Source of the DNA: Weissella bombi
Lineage (GTDB): Bacteria > Bacillota > Bacilli > Lactobacillales > Lactobacillaceae
DNA length: 64,000 nt
Assembly (NCBI RefSeq): GCF_900094835.1
Contig: NZ_FMAO01000001.1
Coordinates: 186,001 to 250,000, forward strand
Direction: 5' to 3'
Shown: positions 17,989-27,280 of the stretch, piece after piece
How positions within the stretch are numbered: position 1 is the stretch's first letter
Layout of the letters: each line of letters starts with the position of its first letter
Notes under the pieces: generated by a model
The model's database searches: none
What the model was told of the DNA's origin: nothing
Seen by the model: the letters and a program-made list of their open reading frames with translations, nothing else
Position numbers and translations under genes: made by a program

Positions 17989-18020
17989 TAGCGTAAAAAT
18001 AAAAATTTACGCTTTTTATT
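17989..18020 (+). terminator. Terminator after the GNAT gene
   Basis: AGCGTAAA pairs with TTTACGCT, followed by T5. Confidence 0.8.
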
Positions 18021-18029
18021 TTGTTTTTT

Positions 18030-18194
18030 TCACAAACAAAAAAGCACCAGTAAAATACCGGCGTAACGTATTGCCTGAGCCACCTTTATGACTCCCTGAC
18101 CAAACTTCATACCGCCTAAAATCTCCGTATTCATACTTTTAGCAACCCGGTTACCGCCAGAATTTAATAGTAGAACCATCGCAATAATTATTCA
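18030..18194 (-). pseudogene. Remnant C-terminus of an unidentified membrane protein
   Basis: A short frame reads MVLLLNSGGNRVAKSMNTEI, then LGGMKFGQGVIKVAQAIRYA, then a hydrophobic GILLVLFCL ending in TGA at 18030-18032. A stop lies four codons before the ATG at 18177-18179, and no ribosome binding site is seen. It looks like the last amphipathic loop and helix of a longer membrane protein rather than a stand-alone gene. I do not recognise the family. Confidence 0.35.
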
Positions 18195-18518
18195 CGGCCA
18201 TTACAATACTGATGGCCATTCTTTGTATCCAATATCCTAGATGTCTAACTACATGTTCGAATTAATAACTCAGTGTTTTTAACTCTTAACCACATTGTTA
18301 TTAATTTTATCCAATTAACTTATTTTTGCGTAACAACACTAAAGTATGTTCTTTTAGAAAAAACATCATCTTGCTCGTGAGTTATCCAATTATACTGCTC
18401 ATTAAATAGAACGAATTCTAATTGCCCTTACCAGACAAAAAAAATTTACCTAATACAATAAAAATGGCCGTAGAATGCGTTTCTAAACAGTTAAATATAT
18501 AGCACTTTTTACCTTATC
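18195..18518. other. Non-coding stretch, no recognisable feature
   Basis: About 320 nt of AT-rich DNA between the membrane-protein remnant and the PH-domain gene. I see no open frame with a start signal and no clear hairpin. Confidence 0.5.
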
Positions 18519-18872
18519 TTATCTACTAATTAGATTATTTATATAATCTGTCCATTCCCTTGCATGATCCACACCAAGAACAAGACGAGTGTATTTTTCG
18601 TCTTTTAGCTGGATAACTATAGGTGTTTCTTTTCTACTGACATTCCAAAAATGTTTTTCCCCATCCTTTGTCCAAGTGCCACTCCATTTATTGGGTATTT
18701 CAAGGCCAGGACCTCGAAAACCTTTGTTTGTATTAAGAATCGTGTTATCGATGGTTGCTCCTAAAATATGATTCAATGGAATTTCTATCTTATCCTTAAA
18801 TGACCACATTTTATCTAATCCTTGTGGTATAACAGTGAGTCTATTATCTTTAATTTCAATTTTATTATCCAT
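18519..18872 (-). CDS. Bacterial PH-domain-like protein
   Basis: A 117-residue soluble protein of the small bacterial pleckstrin-homology-like type: several beta strands (NRLTVIPQGLDKMWSFKDKI, then IPLNHILGATI, then KETPIVIQL, KYTRLVLGV) closed by one C-terminal helix (AREWTDYINNLI). The start at 18872 has GAGAGGGAAAAG just upstream; it overlaps the TetR-type gene by 8 nt, so the pair is translationally coupled. No membrane span is present. The function is unknown; coupling to a repressor suggests a stress or membrane-signal role. Confidence 0.65.
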   Translation of the reverse strand: MDNKIEIKDNRLTVIPQGLDKMWSFKDKIEIPLNHILGATIDNTILNTNKGFRGPGLEIPNKWSGTWTKDGEKHFWNVSRKETPIVIQLKDEKYTRLVLGVDHAREWTDYINNLISR

Positions 18873-19260
18873 CTTTTCCCTCTCCTTCAGATAAAATTTT
18901 TGCTCTGTCAATTAGTCGATCTCCTAATAGTTTTGAGACAGAAGCACCATTTTTTGAATAAAAGAAATACCAGTTTCTGAGAAATTTTCTTAATTTATAA
19001 TCTCTTGGCGACAACTCCAAAAAACCAATCAGCAATAAATCTAAAGTGGCAGATTCCTGAGGGTTTCTATTTAAATACTCTTTTAGAGAAAGTTCAAACA
19101 TCGTTCGTTTGCTCCCAAATTCGCGATATAAACTCCCTCTTAAAAGTCCAGTTTCCTTTTCCAAATCATCAAGAGAAGTCGCTTCATAACCATTTTCAAT
19201 AAATACTGTTCCCATATCAAATAAGACCTGTTTAATATCATAATTCTTTTTTCTTCCCAT
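18865..19260 (-). CDS. Short TetR/AcrR family regulator
   Basis: Residues 1-50 form a TetR helix-turn-helix (FIENGYEATSLDDLEKETGL, then RGSLYREFGSKRTMF). The protein is only 131 residues, whereas most TetR regulators are near 190, so the ligand-binding half is shortened. The C-terminal part still looks helical and the frame overlaps the PH-domain gene cleanly, so this may be a genuine compact form rather than a truncation. A 24-bp inverted repeat directly upstream is the likely autoregulatory operator. Confidence 0.8.
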   Translation of the reverse strand: MGRKKNYDIKQVLFDMGTVFIENGYEATSLDDLEKETGLLRGSLYREFGSKRTMFELSLKEYLNRNPQESATLDLLLIGFLELSPRDYKLRKFLRNWYFFYSKNGASVSKLLGDRLIDRAKILSEGEGKDG

Positions 19261-19274
19261 AAACTAAATATAAT

Positions 19275-19298
19275 ATATTTAACTGATTAGTCAAATAT
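19275..19298. promoter_or_regulatory. Candidate TetR operator
   Basis: ATATTTAACT and AGTCAAATAT form a 24-bp inverted repeat with a GATT centre and one mismatched pair, 14 nt upstream of the TetR-type start. Confidence 0.6.
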
Positions 19299-19393
19299 AT
19301 TACACTTTCTACGTATGAGACTTATTACTCGAACATTTATTACTACCTACAATCCTACACAAACAAACTAAGGTAGACATTCGAATCCATCTA

Positions 19394-19436
19394 AAAAACA
19401 GACTTTTAAGGTGTATCCTCAAAAGTCTGTTTTCTT
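19394..19436 (-). terminator. Terminator of the esterase gene
   Basis: AAAACAGACTTTT pairs with AAAAGTCTGTTTT around a 13-nt loop; a T run follows on the minus strand. Confidence 0.8.
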
Positions 19437-19474
19437 CCTCGTTTATTTATATAGTGACGCAAACAATGTTGTTA

Positions 19475-20284
19475 TTAAGTTAAACGTCTATTAATCCAAT
19501 CTATACATGTTGGAAACCACTTTGCAACATTTGGAACTATATTATCAGAATCAAGTAGCTTAGCCGAAGCACGTGTGGCAAGCGAAAGTCCATGCCGACC
19601 AGATTCATAAATATGTGCTTCAAAACCTATCTGACATTTTGATAAACCTTCGCAGTATTTTAATGTATTAATAACGGGTACGGTCGCATCATCAGCTGTG
19701 TGCCAAATAAATGTGTCAGTAGTTGAAGAATTAATTTTATCAATAGCATCATATTCTTTCGTATCGGAAATTGGAAAATCAAACTGATTCCTATTTTTTG
19801 GCCAACCCAGCTCAAAATTAGTTACTGGATAACAAAGGATTGTTCCTTTGGGTTTATAGTTCACTTGCTTATTCTGATCTTTAAAATCTGACCAACTTGA
19901 AGAATAAGAAGCTGCCAAATGACCACCAGCTGAGAAACCTAAAACAAAAATATTGTTCAAATCAATTTGCCAATCTTTACTATTTTGATGAATGATTTCA
20001 AAAATTTTGGCAACCTGTAACAAATTATGATGTAAGAAATTCTCTTTGAAACCGTCTTGCATAACCGTGTAATTTAACACAATTGCTTGAAAACCTTGTG
20101 ACATAAATGCAAGTGCAACCGGCTCTGATTCTCTTGAAGCAATGAAATCATAGCCACCACCTGGACAGATAATAACTGTAGGTAACGGCTTATTTTCAAT
20201 CGATGGATTTTCTTTCAAAAAAACATCAATTGAGCTTGTAAACTTAGAATCATTTATGTGCAACGGTATATTAATAGTTTTCAT
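19475..20284 (-). CDS. Alpha/beta hydrolase (acetyl esterase/lipase type)
   Basis: A 269-residue hydrolase of the acetyl-esterase/BD-FAE group. The oxyanion motif appears as CPGGGYDF, the nucleophile elbow as GFSAGGH with Ser near residue 129, an acidic member in HTADDATVP and the catalytic His in SGRHGLS. Relatives de-acetylate xylan or other sugars, but the substrate is not readable. ATG 20284 with GGGGA upstream is preferred; an upstream in-frame start adds a hydrophobic stretch lacking a ribosome binding site. It lies 142 nt downstream of a LacI-type regulator in the same direction, suggesting sugar-ester use. Confidence 0.85.
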   Translation of the reverse strand: MKTINIPLHINDSKFTSSIDVFLKENPSIENKPLPTVIICPGGGYDFIASRESEPVALAFMSQGFQAIVLNYTVMQDGFKENFLHHNLLQVAKIFEIIHQNSKDWQIDLNNIFVLGFSAGGHLAASYSSSWSDFKDQNKQVNYKPKGTILCYPVTNFELGWPKNRNQFDFPISDTKEYDAIDKINSSTTDTFIWHTADDATVPVINTLKYCEGLSKCQIGFEAHIYESGRHGLSLATRASAKLLDSDNIVPNVAKWFPTCIDWINRRLT

Positions 20285-20426
20285 CTTTTTATCCCCTATC
20301 CTCATTTTAAAAAAACTAAGTTTACAAAATGTTTGTAATGAAAAATATACATATATCAAGAATGTTAATAACAAACACACTTAATGCTTGAAATGATTAG
20401 TCAATTTATTTACATAAACAATCCGT

Positions 20427-21425
20427 TCAATTTAAAGTGCGCGTTGTATCGCCTTGTCGAAAAGAAACAGGAATGATGACATCATCGACCTGTTCCCCTT
20501 GCATTAAGGTCAATAAACTATCAACTGCCGTAAAAGCCAGCATTTTTGCGGATTGTTTTATTGTAGATATTGGTGAAGGTATCCCTTCTAATATGTTGAA
20601 ACCATCAAATCCTACAATTTGTACATCTTCAGGAACTACAATCGAAGTCCCTTTTAATTTATCGATCAATTGATACGCAATTTCGTCATTAACACAAAAT
20701 ATGCCATCAATGCTCTCTATATTAGTAATTACCCGATCTAAGAGATATTGGCTTTCTAAAGAATCTTCAGGACATTCATAAATTTGGATGTCTACATCGT
20801 ACTTTTTAGCTTCCTCTATAAAGCCTCTTTTTCTTTCCGTAGTATTATTAGGAAAAGGTGCAATCTTACCAACATAAGCCAATTTTTTAGCACTTCGTTT
20901 GCTTAACTCATCAAAAGCGATTTTACCCCCATGAAAATTATCCGAAGTTATCGTTGCCACATGATCATATTTTTGCGTATCAAAATATCTATCAATACTA
21001 ACAAAAGGAATTTTACTAGATAAGTATGGCTCAATATCATTATAAGTAATCCCTACCATGCCATCGACTTTATTTTCTTTGGCCATTTTCAAAAATTTTA
21101 ATTCACTAACTGAGTCACTTTGATTATTAGAAAGTAACATGCTATATCCATAAGCATCTAACCTTTTTTCAAAATAAAAAGCAAATTCAGAGAAAAAAGG
21201 ATGCCAAATAAATGGGATACTTAACGCAACCATGTGCGTTGAATTATTTTTAAGAGCTTGCGCAACTTTATTTGGTTGATAACCTAAAGTTTCCATAGCA
21301 AGCTGGACCCTTTCTAAAGTTGCCTGAGAAAAACCAGGTTTATTATTAATTACCCTTGATACAGTAGCTATTGAAACATTTGCGTATTTTGCTACATCTT
21401 TAATACTCGGTAAATTAGTAGTCAA
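20427..21425 (-). CDS. LacI family transcriptional regulator
   Basis: A 332-residue LacI/GalR regulator. The DNA-binding domain reads SIKDVAKYANVSIATVSRVI followed by the hinge region VAQALKNN, then a sugar-binding sensor. The best start is TTG at 21425, preceded by GAGGTGA at 6 nt; the ATG nine codons earlier has no ribosome binding site and its codons contain this one. The inducer is unknown. The downstream hydrolase suggests control of an oligosaccharide or sugar-ester function. Confidence 0.85.
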   Translation of the reverse strand: MTTNLPSIKDVAKYANVSIATVSRVINNKPGFSQATLERVQLAMETLGYQPNKVAQALKNNSTHMVALSIPFIWHPFFSEFAFYFEKRLDAYGYSMLLSNNQSDSVSELKFLKMAKENKVDGMVGITYNDIEPYLSSKIPFVSIDRYFDTQKYDHVATITSDNFHGGKIAFDELSKRSAKKLAYVGKIAPFPNNTTERKRGFIEEAKKYDVDIQIYECPEDSLESQYLLDRVITNIESIDGIFCVNDEIAYQLIDKLKGTSIVVPEDVQIVGFDGFNILEGIPSPISTIKQSAKMLAFTAVDSLLTLMQGEQVDDVIIPVSFRQGDTTRTLN

Positions 21426-21602
21426 GTGTATCACCTCACAATTTTTAGACACATTGTACTATATTAACTTACCATTATTAAATCATTATTTGTAGTATTT
21501 TCTAGTATAATGCCTCATCCTTTTATCAAAATAACTAACATAAGTTTGATGATTTAAATTTCTATAATACACGGAAGCAACTAGTAAACGTTATATGCAC
21601 TA

Positions 21603-21650
21603 AAAAAACCTATAATTATCAGATAGGTAATCTAATAATTATAGGTTTTC
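21603..21650 (-). terminator. Terminator of the DUF975 operon
   Basis: AAACCTATAATTAT pairs with ATAATTATAGGTTT, with a T run on the minus strand. Confidence 0.8.
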
Positions 21651-21695
21651 TAGGTTTTCGTAGTACATTGTTATACGACTAAAACAATTGATTTA

Positions 21696-22403
21696 CTAAC
21701 CCTTATCAACTAAGCCATTATAGAAGTTAACTTTTGCTATTTGATAATATGGTCCTACCCAAATCACCAATAAACCAGCGGTTAGAATAACTAAAATCCA
21801 CCAACCAATAAAGCTAAGCAATAATTTAAAGTATTGCCATTTATGACCGTTCATCAATGCACGACTTCTTGAAATTGCTTCAATATAACTGATTGATTCA
21901 CCCTTATCCACAGCATCACGATAAATTAATATTGCTTGCGAATACGCCAATGACTTAACAATACCAGGAATAATCAGTAGCAATGTCCATAGTACAGTCC
22001 AGATAGTTTGTAAAATAAAAATCACTATTGCCCCAATGAAATAAGAACCATTAGAAAAAATCGTTCCCCATTTTCTAACAGGTTGTGTATAATCTTCACG
22101 GCCTCTAACTGCATCAAGCACAACAAACAAGATACCGCTTGTAATAATACTAAATACAAGCACCGCAGTCATTGATAATGGAGAACTGCTTAAATTATTC
22201 GTGACCAACAAAGACTCAGCCTGCGAAGACGCATGATCCGTTAGCAATAGCCCTTTATAAATTGCCTCTAAATCCAACGCTATAAAATCTACAACATATT
22301 GTAAATAAAAAAAGATAAAATACGGTATAAATAGTATTAGAAAAAAACTAAAATGTTGCTTAAATAGTTTTTTTGCATTTATTTTAAATTGACGATTATT
22401 CAT
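21696..22403 (-). CDS. DUF975 family membrane protein
   Basis: A 235-residue integral membrane protein with about five to six spans. The DUF975 signature is seen in the hydrophilic NGSYFIGAIVIFILQ region and especially in AISRSRALMNGHKWQYFKLL near the C-terminus. The family is widespread in Firmicutes without known function. It is the last gene of a DUF2975-XRE-DUF975 run on the minus strand. A second DUF975 protein lies at 46033-46914 in this window. Confidence 0.85.
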   Translation of the reverse strand: MNNRQFKINAKKLFKQHFSFFLILFIPYFIFFYLQYVVDFIALDLEAIYKGLLLTDHASSQAESLLVTNNLSSSPLSMTAVLVFSIITSGILFVVLDAVRGREDYTQPVRKWGTIFSNGSYFIGAIVIFILQTIWTVLWTLLLIIPGIVKSLAYSQAILIYRDAVDKGESISYIEAISRSRALMNGHKWQYFKLLLSFIGWWILVILTAGLLVIWVGPYYQIAKVNFYNGLVDKG

Positions 22404-22435
22404 GGTCCAAACCCCTTTTCTAGGTAATATACAGG

Positions 22436-22642
22436 TTATTCATCGGATTCATATTCAAACAAATCACCTGGCTGACACTCCAACACTTGGCATAATTTAT
22501 TTAAAGTAGAAAAACGAATACCTTTTGCCTTTCCTGTTTTCAGAATTGATAAATTAGCAGGCGTAATTCCAATTCGTTCGGCTAATTCTTTTCCCGATAT
22601 ATGTTTCTTTAACATCATAAAATCCAATTTTGTTAAAATCAT
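22436..22642 (-). CDS. Small XRE-type regulator (YozG-like)
   Basis: A 68-residue single-domain helix-turn-helix protein: KHISGKELAERIGITPANLS is the recognition unit, and the end CQVLECQPGDLFEY is typical of the YozG-like Cro/CI group. ATG 22642 has TTGGAG at 7 nt; the upstream TTG that overlaps this ribosome binding site is rejected. It follows the DUF2975 gene directly (12 nt gap), a pairing seen throughout Firmicutes, where the membrane partner is thought to modulate the regulator. Confidence 0.88.
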   Translation of the reverse strand: MILTKLDFMMLKKHISGKELAERIGITPANLSILKTGKAKGIRFSTLNKLCQVLECQPGDLFEYESDE

Positions 22643-22654
22643 ATCTTTCTCCAA

Positions 22655-23218
22655 CTAAACAAATTCATTATTTTCAATTTTCAGTTTCATACCTGAATCA
22701 AACACCTGATAAACAACGTATAAAATAACAACAAATAATAATTCTACGATCCATAATCCGACACTATCATTTCGTCGAATTGCTGATAAATGAAGATCAT
22801 TAGCTGCAATGCAAGGATAAAGTATTACCAACTGAATCAAGTGTGTAATGACAGCTGTAGTTGAAGCCACAAGTAAACTCTTTATATAACGTAAGTTAAT
22901 AGTTGTAAAATAGTTGCCTTGTTGAATACTGGTAATCAATTTTCTGATTACTGTCATGATAATAAAAAGCATGCTAATGATTATTAAATGAATTATAATC
23001 GTTACACTACTGAGAAGCTGTTGTCCTAAAGTATTAGGTGCAATGGCTCTTAAATAAAAAACAAAAAATCTACTATACATACTATCGCTAGCATAACTAA
23101 TCGTTCGAACTAGCCAATAAATATTTTGTAAAGTTGCAACAATTAATAGCAGCTGAACTAACCATGTCAATACTTTAAAAATTGCTAACGATATGTTTTT
23201 AATCTTAATTTTTATCAT
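22655..23218 (-). CDS. DUF2975 family membrane protein
   Basis: A 187-residue protein with four membrane spans and the DUF2975 central loop IRKLITSIQQGNYFTTINLR, which is the family hallmark. Together with the adjacent XRE protein it forms the well-known but uncharacterised DUF2975/XRE pair, likely a membrane-tethered sensor and its regulator. AGAAAT precedes the ATG. It is the first gene of the run. Confidence 0.85.
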   Translation of the reverse strand: MIKIKIKNISLAIFKVLTWLVQLLLIVATLQNIYWLVRTISYASDSMYSRFFVFYLRAIAPNTLGQQLLSSVTIIIHLIIISMLFIIMTVIRKLITSIQQGNYFTTINLRYIKSLLVASTTAVITHLIQLVILYPCIAANDLHLSAIRRNDSVGLWIVELLFVVILYVVYQVFDSGMKLKIENNEFV

Positions 23219-23387
23219 TTATTTCTCCCACATTCAAAATAACTCTTTTTCGAATATAAATTATTGTAAAACGATAATTTGTTTTTGTAAAGCAATATAT
23301 ATGTTTTTAACTATCATACTCAATTACGGACAATTATATGCAATAAAACACGTAAATTTTATTGCACAACAATTAAAATTAAGGCAT

Positions 23388-23415
23388 ACAAAAAAGCCAG
23401 CAAAACTAGCTGACC
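23388..23415 (-). terminator. Probable terminator of the MarR-GNAT pair
   Basis: On the minus strand GTCAGC pairs imperfectly with GCTGGC around a short loop and is followed by six T. Confidence 0.55.
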
Positions 23416-23428
23416 TTACTTTAATTTA

Positions 23429-23860
23429 TTATTTAACTAATTGCATATCAATATGTGGCGTGTGTTCATGAATATAAGGTTCACCGATTACTGTGAAGCC
23501 CCACTTCTCATAAAAACGTTGCACTTCCGTCTGAGCAATAATCTTAACCTTATCATTTTTAAATTCACTATTCAGTACATCAAAAATCTTTTCCATCAAT
23601 TCATTTGCTAACCCATTTCCTCGCAAAGACTTTTTCACCCCAACTCTACCAAACACTGCTACATCATTTTCTTTAAATACACGTGCATACGCAATAACAC
23701 GACCATCTTCCCAATTAAAAATATGTATTGCATGTTTATCAACTTCATCTACTTCTTGATAAATACGTTCCTGTTCAACAACAAAAATCGAAACTCTTAA
23801 TCTCAAGATTTCAAAAAGTTCATCAGTTGTTAATTCCTCAAATTTTTTTATTTTCCACAT
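23429..23860 (-). CDS. ElaA-like GNAT N-acetyltransferase
   Basis: A 143-residue ElaA-type GNAT protein. The N-terminal LRVSIFVVEQERIYQEVDE block is the ElaA hallmark; the acetyl-CoA loop is RVGVKKSLRGNGLANELM near residues 72-89, and the tail HTPHIDMQL is conserved in the group. The substrate is unknown. It lies 17 nt after a MarR-type regulator in the same direction and is probably controlled by it. A broken copy of its last 27 codons lies at 17203-17291. Confidence 0.88.
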   Translation of the reverse strand: MWKIKKFEELTTDELFEILRLRVSIFVVEQERIYQEVDEVDKHAIHIFNWEDGRVIAYARVFKENDVAVFGRVGVKKSLRGNGLANELMEKIFDVLNSEFKNDKVKIIAQTEVQRFYEKWGFTVIGEPYIHEHTPHIDMQLVK

Positions 23861-23877
23861 AATTAATCCATCCTATT

Positions 23878-24303
23878 TCATCTTAATTTTTTTGATATTA
23901 CATCCATTGCATTTAATGTCAACGCGATATCATGTTCTGACATATCTTCAAATAGATCAAAAATCTGTTTGTTAGATTCTAAATTAATAGTTTCTACTAA
24001 TTCGAGCCCTGTTGGTGTTATTTCAATTAAATATTTTCTTTTATCTTTACTATCTCGTTTTGCTTCAACTAATCCTTTATCTTTGAATTTCTTTATAATA
24101 CGACTAATATATGCTTTATCAACCCCGAGAAATTTAGCCACATCAGTTAATGTTTCAAGTGAATTTAGATAAATTTCTAATAATATTCTTGCTTCAGACC
24201 ATGCTAATTCTGTACTAAAAATTTTTCGATCGAATACCCCTAAGTATTTAGTATATAAACGATTAAATTCTCGAATAGTAGATATTGAGTCCGGTAAGTT
24301 CAT
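23878..24303 (-). CDS. MarR family transcriptional regulator
   Basis: A 141-residue winged-helix regulator: recognition helix in LTDVAKFLGVDKAYISRIIK and the wing in AKRDSKDKRKYLIEITPTG, the classic MarR D-x-R-x-x region. It is the first gene of a two-gene unit with the GNAT enzyme. An inverted repeat 42-58 nt upstream is a plausible operator. MarR-GNAT pairs are often fused or adjacent and usually respond to small aromatic compounds or oxidants; the ligand here is unknown. Confidence 0.88.
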   Translation of the reverse strand: MNLPDSISTIREFNRLYTKYLGVFDRKIFSTELAWSEARILLEIYLNSLETLTDVAKFLGVDKAYISRIIKKFKDKGLVEAKRDSKDKRKYLIEITPTGLELVETINLESNKQIFDLFEDMSEHDIALTLNAMDVISKKLR

Positions 24304-24344
24304 GCTAAGCGCTCCTTTAAATTCTAAATAATAATAAAATAATT

Positions 24345-24361
24345 AGTTGATAAAGTCAACT
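24345..24361. promoter_or_regulatory. Candidate MarR operator
   Basis: AGTTGA and TCAACT form a perfect 6-bp inverted repeat with a 5-nt spacer upstream of the MarR gene. Confidence 0.55.
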
Positions 24362-24461
24362 TTTTTAATTCACACCAAATTACTTTCCTAAATAAAAAGT
24401 TCTAGTCAATTCAATAAGCATACTTTTTGAATTTTTAGTACATCTTCGCTATCCGTTTATA

Positions 24462-24493
24462 GAAAAAAAGAGACTGAGTTTGTCCCAGTCTCC
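24462..24493 (-). terminator. Terminator of the citrate lyase operon
   Basis: GAGACTGGG pairs with CTCAGTCTC around ACAAA, followed by seven T on the minus strand, 25 nt past citF. Confidence 0.88.
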
Positions 24494-24517
24494 AATAACG
24501 CTTATTATCTTTTATGT

Positions 24518-26074
24518 TTAATCTTTAACTTCTTTTACAACATCAATTAATGAACCATCACGATACTCAATCATAGCAACAGTTCGATCAGTAAATTCAA
24601 GTGGCTTAGGCTTACCAACAATCTTTTCAGCCATTTCTTGCATTTGTTCAATCGTATAAACAGGAACACCTGGAATGTTACTCAATGCTTCTACCAAATC
24701 TTGACGCTTTGGATTAATTGCAATACCAACTTCTGTTACCAATACATCGATTGAATCACCCGGTGTAACAACAGTTGTTACATCTGGTACAACTGTTGCA
24801 ATACGACCACGGACTAATGGTGCTGAAATAATAGTTAGTTTAGCCTTAGCAGCATCTTGGTGACCACCAATAGCACCGCGAATGACACCATCAGAACCTG
24901 ACATAACATTAACATTAAACTTGGTATCAATTTCTAATGCTGACAAAATAACAACGTCAAGTTTATCAACCATTGCACCCTTATTAGCAGGATCCGCATA
25001 CCAAGAAGCATCAATTTCTTGTTGGTTTTTATTTAGGTGCATTGAAGATGCCGCACCCTTGTCAAAGTCTTGCACATCCATAACACGGTCAACAAGACCC
25101 TCTTCCAACAAATCAATTGTTGGCTTAGTGATACCACCTAAAGCAAATGATGCTTTAATTTGATTATCAATCATTGATTGACGTAGGAAACGCGTAACGG
25201 CTAGGGCAGCCCCTCCTGAACCTGTTTGGAATGAGAAGCCATCCTTAAAGTACTTTGAGTGCGTAATAACTTGGTTAACCGTCTTAGCAATCTTAAGTTC
25301 CTTAGGATCCTTTGTAAAGCGAGTTGCACCAGAACCAATCTTGTCTGCATTACCTACAGCATCAACTTTAACAACATAATCAACCTGTGTTTGCTTAATT
25401 GAGGCAGGCGTATTAGGATATTCCTTTAAGTTATCGGTAATCAAGACAACCTTATCAGCATATTGTGCATCCATTAATGCATAACCTAATGAACCAAAGG
25501 CTGTTTCACCGTCCATACCATTAGCGTTTCCCATTTCATCAGCATTAGGTACACCCAAAAATGCAACATCAATCTTGATTTCACCAGATTCAATTGCTCG
25601 TGCACGGTTACCATGTGAACGGAAAATAACGGGATTCTTTAAAGCACCGTGTGATACTGCATCACCAAGTGATCCACGCATACCAGATGACGTAATATTT
25701 GTCACAACACCCTTTTCAATCGCTTCAACTACAATGTCATTCATAACATTAGTCAATGAAGATGGTGCTAGCGTTAGATTTTGGTAACCTGCATCAATAA
25801 TAATCCGCATTACTTTGTTAAAGACATAATCACCCTCTCTGAAGTGGTGGTGGAATGAAATAGTCATGCCATCCTTAACAGTTTGCTTTACAACATCTTC
25901 AAGTGAATCAATTACTTTGTTTTCCTTCGCTGTTGCATGTACTTTTGGTGCAACACGTTGAATTTCTGGATTACCAAAATCAGTTGTCTTAAAAGGCTCA
26001 TAATTCAAGTTGCTCATTAATGCATCTGGCAACTCTCGATTTACACTATTCTTCAATGTTATTTCCCTCCTCAT
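24518..26074 (-). CDS. citF: Citrate lyase alpha subunit (citrate:acetyl-ACP transferase)
   Basis: A 518-residue protein that swaps the acetyl group of acetyl-ACP for citrate. Recognised from the CoA-transferase-like motifs: [17 protein letters not shown] near residue 70, [15 protein letters not shown] near 131 and [15 protein letters not shown] in the second half. The length matches CitF. Its start overlaps the end of citE by 29 nt, and GGAGGGAAATAAC precedes the chosen ATG. It is the last gene of citM-citD-citE-citF and is followed by a strong terminator. Confidence 0.95.
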   Translation of the reverse strand: MRREITLKNSVNRELPDALMSNLNYEPFKTTDFGNPEIQRVAPKVHATAKENKVIDSLEDVVKQTVKDGMTISFHHHFREGDYVFNKVMRIIIDAGYQNLTLAPSSLTNVMNDIVVEAIEKGVVTNITSSGMRGSLGDAVSHGALKNPVIFRSHGNRARAIESGEIKIDVAFLGVPNADEMGNANGMDGETAFGSLGYALMDAQYADKVVLITDNLKEYPNTPASIKQTQVDYVVKVDAVGNADKIGSGATRFTKDPKELKIAKTVNQVITHSKYFKDGFSFQTGSGGAALAVTRFLRQSMIDNQIKASFALGGITKPTIDLLEEGLVDRVMDVQDFDKGAASSMHLNKNQQEIDASWYADPANKGAMVDKLDVVILSALEIDTKFNVNVMSGSDGVIRGAIGGHQDAAKAKLTIISAPLVRGRIATVVPDVTTVVTPGDSIDVLVTEVGIAINPKRQDLVEALSNIPGVPVYTIEQMQEMAEKIVGKPKPLEFTDRTVAMIEYRDGSLIDVVKEVKD

Positions 26075-26960
26075 CTACAAGATGTGCAGCTTTAGCAAGA
26101 CGCATCACACGTTCAGCACGTAATACAACTGGTCGATCAACCATTTGACCATTCATTGAGATAACACCTGAACCCTTAGCATGTGCTTCAGCAATTGCAG
26201 CAACCACATTTTGAGCATTTTCAATTTCTTTCTTAGTTGGTTGGTAAACCTTGTTAACCATTTCAATTTGACGAGGGTTAACCAATGACTTACCGTCAAA
26301 ACCAAGTTGGTGAATTAACTCTGTCTCACGATAGAAGCCTTCTTCGTCATCCATATTTGTAAAGACAGTGTCAAATGCAGCAATACCAGCTGCACGTGCT
26401 GCATGAATAATCATGTTACGAGCAAACAATAATTCTTGTCCGTCTGGATAACGGTGTGTCTTCATATCGGTTGTGTAATCTTCAGCTGACAAAGCAATTC
26501 CAATCATTCGTTCTGAAGATTTTGCAATTTCGTAAGCATTCAACACACCCTTGGCTGATTCAATCGCAGCCATAATGTTAGTTGAACCAACTTCACGACC
26601 AAATTCTTTTTCAGCATCAGCAACCAATGCTTCAAGTTGTAGCATCATATCTGCAGATTCAACTTTTGGTAGCCGAATAACATCAATACCTGCCTTAACC
26701 ATTGCCTTAATATCATTTTCATAATATGGCGTATCTAATCCATTAATTCGAACAACTAATTCAGCGTCACCGTAATCAACTGTTTGTAGCGCTTCATAAA
26801 CTAGGTAACGAGCTGCATCCTTTTCGCTCATTGATACCGCATCTTCCAAATCAAACATGATTGAATCAGCACCATAAATGCCGGCATCTTTAACCATTGC
26901 TGGGTTATTACCAGGTACGAACATCATCGTACGACGCAAGCGTTCTTCTTGTTGTGCCAT
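26046..26960 (-). CDS. citE: Citrate lyase beta subunit (citryl-ACP lyase)
   Basis: A 304-residue TIM-barrel enzyme that cleaves citryl-ACP to oxaloacetate and acetyl-ACP. Motifs: [11 protein letters not shown] at the N-terminus, [10 protein letters not shown] near residue 37 with the metal ligand Asp-Glu, and IALSAEDYT in the middle. The start at 26960 has GGGAGG 9 nt upstream and overlaps the citD stop as TAATG, so translation is coupled; an in-frame start five codons earlier is less well placed. Confidence 0.95.
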   Translation of the reverse strand: MAQQEERLRRTMMFVPGNNPAMVKDAGIYGADSIMFDLEDAVSMSEKDAARYLVYEALQTVDYGDAELVVRINGLDTPYYENDIKAMVKAGIDVIRLPKVESADMMLQLEALVADAEKEFGREVGSTNIMAAIESAKGVLNAYEIAKSSERMIGIALSAEDYTTDMKTHRYPDGQELLFARNMIIHAARAAGIAAFDTVFTNMDDEEGFYRETELIHQLGFDGKSLVNPRQIEMVNKVYQPTKKEIENAQNVVAAIAEAHAKGSGVISMNGQMVDRPVVLRAERVMRLAKAAHLVDEEGNNIEE

Positions 26961-27253
26961 TAGAGTACCTCCCACTTTGGTTGATCAACGATGTCTAATG
27001 CACGTTGAATAGCTGCAATAGCACGTGCCTTAATAACCATATCAAGGGCTCCCTTATCAACGATTTTAACATCTGCATTCTTAACATCATATTGACGTAG
27101 AACGTCCGCTACAGTTTGACGAATTTGATCACCAAATTGCTTCTCGACATCTGATTCAACTTCAAATTGAATACCTGAATTTCCTTTTGAAATCATAATT
27201 TGTACATCAGATGATTCTAATGTTCCGGCAACTGCCGTCTTATTAATTTCCAT
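26960..27253 (-). CDS. citD: Citrate lyase gamma subunit (acyl carrier protein)
   Basis: A 97-residue acyl carrier protein that bears the phosphoribosyl-dephospho-CoA prosthetic group. The attachment serine lies in GTLESSDVQIMI near residue 14, as in known CitD. AAAGGAAAACATTC precedes the ATG. It follows citM by 27 nt, where Leuconostoc and related clusters carry citC. The enzymes that make and load the prosthetic group (CitG, CitX) and acetylate it (CitC) are not in this window. Confidence 0.94.
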   Translation of the reverse strand: MEINKTAVAGTLESSDVQIMISKGNSGIQFEVESDVEKQFGDQIRQTVADVLRQYDVKNADVKIVDKGALDMVIKARAIAAIQRALDIVDQPKWEVL

Positions 27254-27280
27254 GAATGTTTTCCTTTCTTAGTCGTATTA

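Noticed and set aside
16561-18518. Prophage or integrative element between azlD and the PH-domain gene
   Set aside because: I see no integrase, no att-like repeats and no phage structural genes; only gene fragments and one GNAT gene.
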